Assembly: GCA_964400655.1 (NCBI GenBank)
Contig: CAYNVN010000099.1
Location: forward strand, 1-18,680
DNA: 18,680 bases
DNA from: B16-G9 sp964400655
Lineage (GTDB): Bacteria; Bacteroidota; Bacteroidia; Bacteroidales; F082
Direction: 5' to 3'
A program made the position numbers and the translations under genes. The notes beneath the pieces are model-generated. The model made no database searches. It saw only the letters and a list, made by a program, of their open reading frames with translations, and had not been told where the DNA came from. Of this stretch, positions 7,677 through 15,130 are shown piece by piece (position 1 is the stretch's first letter; each line of letters begins with the position of its first letter).

Positions 7677-8618
7677 ATGAAAAAGATTGTACTTTTTTTG
7701 TTGGTGATGTTGATGATAACCCGGGGTTATGCTCAAACACAGAATAATTCCCGTCATTATAAAAAAACAGTGGTTAACAATCATGTTTTTCCTACGGTGA
7801 ACGGAATGAAAAGTGCCTTTGTGGTTACCAGTTTGTGGTCTGATTTTAGCGTGGGGACAACGTCGGTAATTACGGTTCCCGGATTTGAGTTTGACAGTGT
7901 AACCACTGATCCCGTTTACGGCTCAATCGTCTTTGCCGATGTGTTTGTAAATTATGAACAACGTTTCAGGCCCTGGTTGTCTATCTATTTTTCGTACGGA
8001 TTTTCGGGTCGGTACGGAACCGATGTCTTTTCGCTTTTATACGACGGGCTAAACACCGTTAATGGTGGTGCAACCGGTTGGCACATAAGGGTGCTGAACA
8101 GGAAAAAAATGATACTCTCAACCCATATCTATGTTCAGCAGCTCAGCGGCAGTTTTGTCAGTATTTCCAAATTTATCGATGAACTGATAAATGATAATCC
8201 GAACCCTTCCGTTGTTAGTAATGTACCGTCGCTGGGTTTGGGCAACAGTTGGGAAATAGCTTATGCCTTCAGTCAAACATGGGGCATACAGGCAACTCTT
8301 GATTTAATGTATGGAGAAACATTTATACGCGGAAAGAGTGGTGTTATCTACTCGTTGGATGTTGCCGGTGATGCCGATCTCTATCCCAAATTAAATGTTC
8401 CGCTGGGGTTTGTAATGGGATATAATCTGGCGGGAAATCCTGAGGTGATGATGGACAAAGAGGGACATACCAATATGCTTTTTTTCAAGTTGAATTACAC
8501 AGGATCGCCTGATTTTGAAATTGGTCTGCAGTCCACCTGGTACCGCTTTAAGGTCAGTCAGGATGATGAAATGACCGGTGTTTTCAGATCCACTTTTAAC
8601 TTTCGATTCTATTTTTAA
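7677..8618 (+). CDS. Predicted outer-membrane beta-barrel protein, function unknown
   Basis: The 313-residue product has a signal peptide at 1-19 (MKKIVLFLLVMLMITRGYA, then QTQ). I recognise no domain. Repeated amphipathic strands are seen, such as SIYFSYGFSGRYG, WEIAYAFSQTWGIQATLDLMYG, LFFKLNYTG and FEIGLQSTWYRFKV. The protein ends FNFRFYF, with a terminal Phe, as in many barrels inserted by the BAM complex. Together these point to an outer-membrane barrel. It lies 4 bases after the PorT-like gene and 27 bases before the symporter, so co-transcription is likely. A soluble periplasmic beta protein cannot be excluded. Confidence 0.75.
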   Translation: MKKIVLFLLVMLMITRGYAQTQNNSRHYKKTVVNNHVFPTVNGMKSAFVVTSLWSDFSVGTTSVITVPGFEFDSVTTDPVYGSIVFADVFVNYEQRFRPWLSIYFSYGFSGRYGTDVFSLLYDGLNTVNGGATGWHIRVLNRKKMILSTHIYVQQLSGSFVSISKFIDELINDNPNPSVVSNVPSLGLGNSWEIAYAFSQTWGIQATLDLMYGETFIRGKSGVIYSLDVAGDADLYPKLNVPLGFVMGYNLAGNPEVMMDKEGHTNMLFFKLNYTGSPDFEIGLQSTWYRFKVSQDDEMTGVFRSTFNFRFYF

Positions 8619-8645
8619 TTAAATATTACATAAAAGGCAGTGCCC

Positions 8646-10283
8646 ATGAAAAGGTTTTTATTTACACTTATTTTAATGATGGCTTCGGTTATTCTTTATG
8701 CCGGACAACAGGGTGATGAAAATCAGGAAAAAAATGCAGAAAATGAATTAACCTTCAGTCAAAAGATCGACAGGGCTTTTACTCCGCTTTCCAAAGCATT
8801 GGGAGAGGTGTTGTTTTTGGATCCTTTTTCCATGACCGGTTTATACGATCCGCAGGTTTACGATGAAAACGGAAAACCGGTTTATGATGAAAACGGAAAG
8901 CCGGTGGAGGCTCCTTTGCGTCTGATAGTATTGTGGCTGCTGGCGGGCGGTGTGTTTTTTACCATCTACCTTAAATTTATTGGAATCAGAGGTATAAAAC
9001 ATGCTTTTGATGTTATCCGTGGTAAATATGCCAAAAAAGGCTCAAAGGGAGAGGTTACCCCGTACCAGTCGGTAACCACGGCGCTTTCCGCCACGGTGGG
9101 AATGGGTAATATCGCCGGAGTGGCACTGGCCATCGGTATTGGCGGTCCCGGTGCTACATTCTGGATGATTATGGCCGGTTTGCTGGGCATGTCGTTAAAG
9201 TTTGCCGAATGTACCCTCGGCATTAAATATCGTAAGTACAACAAAGACGGCTCTGTGTCGGGCGGCCCCATGTACTACCTGAGGCGGGGACTGGAAAAAC
9301 GTGGAAAAACCATGGGAAAATTCGGTGTTTTTCTTGCATTTCTTTTTGCGCTGACCGTAATGGGCGGATCGGTGGGCGGCGGTAACATGCTGCAGGCCAA
9401 TCAGGCGTTTAATCAGCTGGTTTATTTCTTTCCCGGTATTGAGCATTACGGTGCTGTTTACGGCATCTTTCTGGCGGTATTGGTGGGAGCGGTAATCATA
9501 GGCGGTATTAAAAGTATCGGAAAAGTTACCGAAAAAATCGTTCCGCTTATGGCCGGTATCTATATTGTTGCGGCACTGATTATTATCGGAATGAATATTC
9601 ATAATACACATCATGCCCTTTGGCTTATCTTTCACGATGCTTTTAATCCGGATGCCATCAAAGGCGGCATTATCGGGGTGATGATATACGGTATTCAGCG
9701 CGGTGCCTTTTCCAACGAAGCAGGTATGGGAAGTGCTGCCATAGCCCATTCGGCATCGCAAAACGACGAGCCGGTAAGTGAGGGCATTGTTGCCTCCATT
9801 GAACCCTTTGTCGATACGGTAATAATTTGTACCATGACCGCTCTTGTTCTTATTTTTACCGGATTTTCGGAAAACACACAGGGACTGGAAGGGGTGCAGC
9901 TTACATCGGCTGCCTTTGCTTCGGTAATTTCGTGGTTCCCCTATGTTTTACTTGTTGCCGTTACTTTGTTTGCTTTTTCAACCATTATTTCGTGGTCGTA
10001 TTACGGTTTAAAGGGATTTGATTATCTGTTTGGCGGCTGGGGCGAAAAGGTTTTCGGTTCAAGAAAAGTTACCAATCTTATTTTTCAGCTCTCCTTTCTG
10101 GTGTTTGTTATTATCGGGGCTTCCACCGATATTTTAACGGTAATGGAGTTTTCGGATATGATGATCCTTGCCATGGCCATTCCCAATATAATGGGACTTT
10201 TTATTATGGCTCCCGAAATAAAGAGAGATATGAACGATTACTGGAAAAGATTAAAATCGGGCGAGCTGAAGAAAACTTCGTAA
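8646..10283 (+). CDS. Alanine/glycine:cation symporter (AGCS family) with exported N-terminal extension
   Basis: The product is a sodium- or proton-coupled amino-acid importer of the inner membrane. Family signatures are TVGMGNIAGVALAI (150-163), GGPMYYLRRGL (206-216) and RGAFSNEAGMGSAAIAHSAS (352-371), and about ten or eleven membrane segments start near residue 91. The 545 residues exceed the usual length of about 450. The extra part is N-terminal: a signal-like helix (1-19), then about 70 polar residues including a tandem YDENGKPV repeat (72-87), before the first transport helix. GTG 8640 is an alternative start, but ATG 8646 is preferred. It is the last gene of the barrel-barrel-symporter unit. 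Substrate choice between Ala, Gly and other small amino acids is not resolved. Confidence 0.93.
   Translation: MKRFLFTLILMMASVILYAGQQGDENQEKNAENELTFSQKIDRAFTPLSKALGEVLFLDPFSMTGLYDPQVYDENGKPVYDENGKPVEAPLRLIVLWLLAGGVFFTIYLKFIGIRGIKHAFDVIRGKYAKKGSKGEVTPYQSVTTALSATVGMGNIAGVALAIGIGGPGATFWMIMAGLLGMSLKFAECTLGIKYRKYNKDGSVSGGPMYYLRRGLEKRGKTMGKFGVFLAFLFALTVMGGSVGGGNMLQANQAFNQLVYFFPGIEHYGAVYGIFLAVLVGAVIIGGIKSIGKVTEKIVPLMAGIYIVAALIIIGMNIHNTHHALWLIFHDAFNPDAIKGGIIGVMIYGIQRGAFSNEAGMGSAAIAHSASQNDEPVSEGIVASIEPFVDTVIICTMTALVLIFTGFSENTQGLEGVQLTSAAFASVISWFPYVLLVAVTLFAFSTIISWSYYGLKGFDYLFGGWGEKVFGSRKVTNLIFQLSFLVFVIIGASTDILTVMEFSDMMILAMAIPNIMGLFIMAPEIKRDMNDYWKRLKSGELKKTS
8859..8906 (+). repeat. In-frame 24-base tandem duplication (YDENGKPV x2)
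   Basis: Two adjacent 24-base copies inside the symporter gene encode YDENGKPV twice. They differ at three bases, all in synonymous third positions. This suggests an old duplication whose protein sequence has been kept. It lies in the non-membrane N-terminal extension. Confidence 0.85.
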
Positions 10284-10420
10284 TATCGGGTTGAATATGG
10301 TACTTGTTGCTGCAGTTTAAAGCTTTTTATTTTCAATTTGCTGCCAACTTTATTTTGTGTATGAACTTTTGTGTTTTCAGCTAATTGCGGCATACACTAT
10401 ATTATTTTGTTGTACCGTCG

Positions 10421-11413
10421 TTAGTTGTTTCTGTTTATTAAATTCACTATTACTTTTATCATTGTTTCTTTTTCGTCAGGTTTACTCACAGCTATCATTA
10501 AAGTTAATGCTACTAATGCATTGTCAGCAATTCTTTTTTTGCCAGTTTCCGTAAATAATATCCCGTTCTTTTCAAGAAAATATAAAAATAAAAAAGCAGC
10601 AATACGTTTGTTTCCATCAGAGAACGAATGATTTTTTACAATAAAATAAAGCAGGTTGGCGGCTTTTTCTTCTATACTTGGGTATAAATCAACTTCTTCA
10701 AATGTTTGATATATGGTTGCTATTGAGCTTTTAAATGAATTGTCTTTTTCATGACCAAATAAATCACTGTTTCCGTAAGTTTCTTTTACCAATTCTATCT
10801 GTTTTATTGCTTCTTCATACGTTAATTGATAGACTTCCTTTCCTGATGTATTTTCAATCTTAAGAGTCTGGTAATCATATTGGTCAAGAATTTCAAGTGC
10901 ATAAGAATAGTCGGAAATTATTTTTAACAATCCTTTACTTTCATCATTTGTGAGTTCTTTATATTCGAGAGTACTTCCAAGTATCTTTATTGTTTCTTTG
11001 AGTTCATTTAGTTGTTCGGCTTGCTTTTGTAATCGTTGCTGATTAATAGCGTAACCTTTAATTAGAAAGTCTTTTATAATCTGATTTGCCCAAATTCTAA
11101 ATTGTGTTCCTCTTTTTGATTTAATACGATAACCAACTGAGATTATTACATCAAGATTAAAATATTCAATATTCCTGACAATTCTTCTGTTTCCCTCCTT
11201 TTGAACTGTTGCAATTTTTGCAACAGTTGAGCTTTTATTTAATTCTCTTTCTTTATAGATATTGTTTATATGTCTGGATATTACCGATTTGTCCCGCATA
11301 AAAAGATCGGATATTTGATTGAGGCTTAACCAAACCGTTTCTTTTTCGAGCTTCACTTCAATTGAAGTTTTACCGTCAGGTGTTTTATATATTTTAATTT
11401 CAGAGTTCTTCAT
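10421..11413 (-). CDS. RhuM-Fic/Doc fusion protein (orphan toxin-like)
   Basis: The 330-residue product has two parts. Residues 1-130 match the Virulence_RhuM type, with VWLSLNQISDLFMRDKSVISRHI (a helix-turn-helix-like stretch) and NLDVIISVGYRIKSKRGTQFRIWA. A coiled linker rich in Q, E and K follows (120-145), then a C-terminal Fic/Doc domain with H262-SFSDGNKR-270. The Lys where AMP-transferring Fic proteins have a second Gly is the Doc-like form; Doc phosphorylates EF-Tu in phage P1. No antitoxin gene is adjacent. The gene is clearly more AT-rich than its flanks, consistent with horizontal gain. It starts at ATG 11413. TGCTTTTG at 11418-11425 is one base off a -7 element. Target and activity are unknown. 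Confidence 0.85.
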   Translation of the reverse strand: MKNSEIKIYKTPDGKTSIEVKLEKETVWLSLNQISDLFMRDKSVISRHINNIYKERELNKSSTVAKIATVQKEGNRRIVRNIEYFNLDVIISVGYRIKSKRGTQFRIWANQIIKDFLIKGYAINQQRLQKQAEQLNELKETIKILGSTLEYKELTNDESKGLLKIISDYSYALEILDQYDYQTLKIENTSGKEVYQLTYEEAIKQIELVKETYGNSDLFGHEKDNSFKSSIATIYQTFEEVDLYPSIEEKAANLLYFIVKNHSFSDGNKRIAAFLFLYFLEKNGILFTETGKKRIADNALVALTLMIAVSKPDEKETMIKVIVNLINRNN

Positions 11414-11490
11414 TTAACAAAAGCACAATTTCTTTTTTTGTTTTCGTGACCTTTCTAAAATGCAGTACAACAACAGAATATCGGTAACTG

Positions 11491-12075
11491 TTAATCAGAT
11501 TGACTTTCTTTTTCCTTCTCAAGATACATGGGGCTGTAGTTGTATTTTTCGGGATATTTGGCGTTGATGCCCTTGTAATAGTTTTCCACTATTTTAAAAT
11601 CCTCTTCGTAATTACCCGAAGGGAAAAATACAGGCCCGAAATGACCGCGTTTCTTTTTGTAATCGATCGATGCCAGTAAAATGGGAACCTTTGCTTTGAG
11701 GGCGATATAGTAGTAGCCTTTTCGCCACTCTTTTGATAAAGAGCGGGTTCCTTCGGGGGTAATGCCAAGGTTTAACGTTTCATGTTTGTTAAAAAGTTCG
11801 GCAATGGCATCCACCTTATTGGTGGTGCCTGTCCGGTCGATGGGTATTCCGCCGGCTTTTTTCAGCAGTGCTCCCAAAGGCCAAAAAAACGCCTCCTTTT
11901 TAATGATTACGTTAACTTTTACACCGGATGCGTAAATACACATCATTCCGATAAAATAATCGAGATTGGAAGTGTGAGGCGCTTCCAGAATTACCAGTTT
12001 TTTATACTGTGTGGGAAAGGTTCCCTCCACTTTCCACCCGAATATCTTTAATATTATTTTAGCAAAGGTTTTCAA
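11491..12075 (-). CDS. PlsC-like 1-acyl-glycerol-3-phosphate acyltransferase family protein (TTG start)
   Basis: The product is a predicted acyltransferase of phospholipid or lipid synthesis acting at the inner membrane. The 194 residues carry the family motifs: HTSNLD (H34, D39; the HX4D catalytic pair), GGIPIDR (75-81) and TPEGTRS (106-112). The start is TTG 12075. An in-frame TAA at 12081-12079 lies just upstream, and the first Met is residue 44, after the catalytic motif, so no ATG start is possible. It lies 7 bases downstream of dipeptidyl peptidase IV and is probably co-transcribed. It is shorter than typical PlsC, and its acyl acceptor is uncertain. Confidence 0.87.
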   Translation of the reverse strand: MKTFAKIILKIFGWKVEGTFPTQYKKLVILEAPHTSNLDYFIGMMCIYASGVKVNVIIKKEAFFWPLGALLKKAGGIPIDRTGTTNKVDAIAELFNKHETLNLGITPEGTRSLSKEWRKGYYYIALKAKVPILLASIDYKKKRGHFGPVFFPSGNYEEDFKIVENYYKGINAKYPEKYNYSPMYLEKEKESQSD

Positions 12076-12082
12076 AACTTAT

Positions 12083-14320
12083 CTATTTGTTGATTTCATC
12101 TAAATTTAAATCCATTCCTTTAAGATTTTTATAAAGGAAACCGGTCATCATTTTGTACAGGTGATAGCGTGTGTTGCCTCCGTAGATTCCATGATTTTTA
12201 TTGGGATATACAAAAAGTTTAAACTGTTTGTTGGCATTTACCAGCGCCGATATCATATCCATGCTGTTTTGGAAATGGACGTTGTCGTCGGCACTGCCGT
12301 GTACCAGCAGGTAGTTTCCTTTAAGCTCTTTAACAAAGTTTATGGGTGAGTTGTCGTCGTATCCTTTGGGGTTGTCCTGTGGTTTACGCATGTATCGTTC
12401 GGTGTAAATATTGTCGTAATAACGCCAGTTGGTAACCGGAGCCACCGCAATGGCCGTGCTGAATACATCCGCCCCTTTGGTAATATCAAGACTGGCCATA
12501 AAACCGCCGTAACTCCATCCGAAAACGCCAATGTTGTTTTTATCCACGTAAGGCAGTGTGCCGAGGTATCTTGCGTATGCAATATGGTCGATGTTTTCGT
12601 ATTTGCCAAGCTGCTGATAGGTCATCTTTTTAAACTCCTGTCCGCGTGCACCTGTTCCGCGGTTATCAACACAGGTTACAATAATGCCGTTTTGGGCCAG
12701 CATCTGAAACCAGAAATAGTTGCTCCATCCCCATGCGTTAAGTACGCTTTGCGAACCCGGGCCGCTGTATTGATAAAGCAAAACCGGATATTTTTTGGTG
12801 CTGTCGAAATCGGGAGGAAGTATTTGCCAGGTGTTAAGGTAGGTCTGTTTCCCGTCGGGCAGTGTTATTGCGGTGTCGGTAAACGAAGAAAATGTTTTTT
12901 TGCTCAGATTATACTCCGTCATCATCGCTACAAAGGCTTTGTTATCTTCCAAAACGCGCAGTTCTTCGCCGTTGTTGCGGTTCATGGTAATGTAGGGCGG
13001 TGTATTGGCATCGCTGAAGGTATTTACATAATATTCAAAATTGTTGCTGAATGTTGCGTCGTTGGTGCCGGTACGTGTCGATAATTTCTTTCTCTTTCCT
13101 TTTAAATTGACTTTGTAAATGTCGCGGTTCAAGGGCGACAATTCGGCACTTTGATAATAAACCTCGCCGTTGGCAGCATCGTAGCCGTAAACTTTGGTAA
13201 CATCCCATGCTCCTTTGGTAAGCTGTTTCTCTTTTTTACCGTTCATGTTGCAGAGGTAGATGTGATTGTAGCCGTCTTTTTCGGAGGTGATGATAAAACG
13301 CTCGTTGTCGGGTAAAAAAGTAAGGTCGTCGGTAATGTCGATGTAGTATGGATTATCGTCAACGTACATTACATGTATTTGTCCGGTGGAAGCATCAGCC
13401 AGAAGAATCTCCAGATGATTTTGTAACCGGTTAAGATGCTGTATGGAAAGTACATTGGCATCGTTAGTCCATTTTATGCGCGGGATATAGATATCGGTAT
13501 CTTCTCCGGTGTCCATTTTGGTTGATTTGCCCGTTTCCAGATCGTAAACATAAATCTCAACAATTGAGTTGTCTTCGCCGGCCTTGGGGTATTTATATGT
13601 GTACAGGCGCGGATATAGATCGCCGTAATAGGTTAGGGTGTATTCTTTTACCCTGCTTTCGTCAAAACGGTAATAGGCAATTTTTTTGCCGTCGGGCGAC
13701 CAGAAAAAGGCTTTGGTAAATCCGAACTCCTCTTCGTAAACCCAGTCGCAGGTACCATTGATGATTTCGTTTGTTTTACCGTCGCTGGTAATCTGTTTTT
13801 CTTCGCCGGTTTGCAAATCTTTGATGAAGATGTTGTTTTCGCGTACAAAAGCCACTTTATTTCCCTGGGGATTAAAATCGGCAAGACGTTGTTTGCCGTT
13901 CTCCGAAAGCAGGGTCAGTTTGCCGGAAGTTTCATCGTAAACGTAGAAGTTTGACTTTTTGGAATGGCGGTAGATGGACTCGGTAGCCGTGGGGATAAGG
14001 AATTTGTTTTCATCTTTGTTCATGGAGTACTGGCCAAGGTATATGGGTTTCTTTTTTCCTTCGGGCACCAGTTTTTCCTTTTGAAGCAGTACGCCAACCG
14101 AATCGCCCGTGGCATAATCGTAAACCACCAGCGAACCCTTTTTAATCATGGTAAACTGTTTGCCGTTTTTCAACGAATTGATACCGTGAACGGTTTTGGG
14201 ATAAAATTTATAAAGATGCCATAATTCATCCAGATTGATGTTCTTTTTTGTTTCCTGGGAAAAAGCAAAAGACCCTGTTATAATAATGAAAAACAGGGAT
14301 AAAACACTTATTTTTTTCAT
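12083..14320 (-). CDS. dppIV: Dipeptidyl peptidase IV (S9B serine peptidase), exported
   Basis: The enzyme removes X-Pro or X-Ala dipeptides from peptide N-termini, probably in the periplasm. A signal peptide covers residues 1-21. The beta-propeller domain (about 30-490) includes DWVYEEEF (192-199), the glutamate motif that binds the substrate N-terminus. The alpha/beta-hydrolase domain (about 500-740) has GWSYGG (catalytic S603), HGSADDNVH (D678 with N680) and NKNHG (H710). The catalytic triad and 745-residue length match DPP IV. It starts at ATG 14320. A TAACTTTTGC sequence at 14380-14389 is an imperfect promoter element. It leads the two-gene operon with the acyltransferase and is divergent from tRNA-Val. 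Confidence 0.95.
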   Translation of the reverse strand: MKKISVLSLFFIIITGSFAFSQETKKNINLDELWHLYKFYPKTVHGINSLKNGKQFTMIKKGSLVVYDYATGDSVGVLLQKEKLVPEGKKKPIYLGQYSMNKDENKFLIPTATESIYRHSKKSNFYVYDETSGKLTLLSENGKQRLADFNPQGNKVAFVRENNIFIKDLQTGEEKQITSDGKTNEIINGTCDWVYEEEFGFTKAFFWSPDGKKIAYYRFDESRVKEYTLTYYGDLYPRLYTYKYPKAGEDNSIVEIYVYDLETGKSTKMDTGEDTDIYIPRIKWTNDANVLSIQHLNRLQNHLEILLADASTGQIHVMYVDDNPYYIDITDDLTFLPDNERFIITSEKDGYNHIYLCNMNGKKEKQLTKGAWDVTKVYGYDAANGEVYYQSAELSPLNRDIYKVNLKGKRKKLSTRTGTNDATFSNNFEYYVNTFSDANTPPYITMNRNNGEELRVLEDNKAFVAMMTEYNLSKKTFSSFTDTAITLPDGKQTYLNTWQILPPDFDSTKKYPVLLYQYSGPGSQSVLNAWGWSNYFWFQMLAQNGIIVTCVDNRGTGARGQEFKKMTYQQLGKYENIDHIAYARYLGTLPYVDKNNIGVFGWSYGGFMASLDITKGADVFSTAIAVAPVTNWRYYDNIYTERYMRKPQDNPKGYDDNSPINFVKELKGNYLLVHGSADDNVHFQNSMDMISALVNANKQFKLFVYPNKNHGIYGGNTRYHLYKMMTGFLYKNLKGMDLNLDEINK

Positions 14321-14433
14321 ATCGGTATTTTGAATTGTTGTTTGAATGATCTTTTATCGGCTGCAAACTTTCGAATGCCGCAAAAGTTATGATCTTTAAA
14401 AAAATTAAGTTTCAAAGATAGATGATTTTACCA

Positions 14434-14464
14434 ATTGTTTAAAAGATAAAATATTCTAATTTTG
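14434..14464 (+). promoter_or_regulatory. Promoter of tRNA-Val (ATTG - 19 bases - TAATTTTG)
   Basis: TAATTTTG (14457-14464) matches TAnnTTTG, and ATTG (14434-14437) lies exactly 19 bases upstream, the canonical Bacteroidota spacing. Transcription would start near 14471, just before the tRNA. Confidence 0.75.
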
Positions 14465-14477
14465 CAGCGGTTGGATC

Positions 14478-14552
14478 GGGACGTTAGCTCAGTTGGTTTA
14501 GAGCGCTTGCTTGACAGGCAAGAGGTCACTGGTTCGATTCCAGTACGCCCCA
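14478..14552 (+). tRNA. tRNA-Val (anticodon GAC)
   Basis: The D-arm starts GCTC, the anticodon arm is CTTGC-TTGACAG-GCAAG (anticodon GAC) and the T-arm is ACTGG-TTCGATT-CCAGT, all intact. The acceptor stem is GGGACGT with ACGCCCC. Six pairs form, but position 4 (A) faces C at 69, a mismatch. The discriminator is A. The following CCG is not a full CCA. It has its own promoter, and a terminator begins 6 bases after it. Confidence 0.93.
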
Positions 14553-14558
14553 CCGTCA

Positions 14559-14596
14559 AAGCCATTTGCAAAATTTGTTGCAGATGGCTTTTTTTT
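14559..14596 (+). terminator. Intrinsic terminator after tRNA-Val
   Basis: GCCATTTGCA (14561-14570) pairs with TGCAGATGGC (14579-14588), giving 10 bp with one G-T, around an 8-base loop. A run of eight T follows at 14589-14596. It is a strong rho-independent terminator on the plus strand. Confidence 0.85.
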
Positions 14597-14731
14597 CTGC
14601 GCGTTAGCCGGATAAATCTATTAAAACATCAAGGAAAAATACACCTGTTATATTTTAAAGGATAAGTAAGAAATTAGATGTTCTTTCTGCTTTAAATTTA
14701 CAATTAATCCGTTTTAGAAGTTAAAAACATT

Positions 14732-14771
14732 AAAAAAAAACCACCGTAGTGTCTGTTACTTACGGTGGTTT
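14732..14771 (-). terminator. Intrinsic terminator after tRNA-Ser
   Basis: AAACCACCGTA (14738-14748) pairs with TACGGTGGTTT (14761-14771), 11 bp around a 12-base loop. On the minus strand the stem is followed by a long T-run, complementary to the A-run ending at 14740. GGATTTTTTT on the plus side may make it weakly bidirectional. It lies 19 bases after the tRNA-Ser 3' end. Confidence 0.85.
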
Positions 14772-14788
14772 GGATTTTTTTATAAAGT

Positions 14789-14876
<88 letters not shown>

Positions 14877-14921
14877 ATAAGGTTAGCCTGCGGCTTTTGT
14901 TTCATTTACTGAAACGGGTTG

Positions 14922-14952
14922 CAAAAATAGATAAATGCTATTTAACTCCAAA
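14922..14952 (-). promoter_or_regulatory. Canonical promoter of tRNA-Ser (TTTG - 19 bases - TATTTTTG)
   Basis: On the minus strand, TTTG (14952-14949) and TATTTTTG (14929-14922) are separated by exactly 19 bases. This is a full match to the Bacteroidota -33/-7 consensus and the best promoter in the window. The implied 5' leader is about 40 nt and would be trimmed by RNase P. Confidence 0.8.
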
Positions 14953-15048
14953 TAATTTTTCTTTTTTTTCAGCCGCTTATTTTGTTAATCTTTCAAAAAA
15001 CTGTTCATACATTGTTTTCCGAGAAGCATCACGAAATTAGATAACATT

Positions 15049-15056
15049 TATATTTG
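15049..15056 (+). promoter_or_regulatory. -7 promoter element of the aconitase-family gene (TATATTTG)
   Basis: TATATTTG matches TAnnTTTG. No -33 TTTG is visible at proper spacing. Transcription would begin near 15063, giving a leader of about 68 bases to ATG 15131. Confidence 0.5.
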
Positions 15057-15130
15057 CCCGAAATTTTAATTGAATGACCAATTACTGTTTAAATTACGCA
15101 TTAACAAAAAAATATTCCAAACCAACAGAT

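Noticed and set aside
9195..9761. A 188-codon antisense frame inside the symporter gene
   Set aside because: Its composition is His/Asn/Arg-rich with no domain. The plus-strand AGCS motifs explain the region.
12584..13084. A 166-codon plus-strand frame opposite dipeptidyl peptidase IV
   Set aside because: It is an antisense shadow of a gene with an intact catalytic triad.
14462..14665. A 67-codon frame across tRNA-Val
   Set aside because: It begins in the promoter and runs through the tRNA and its terminator.
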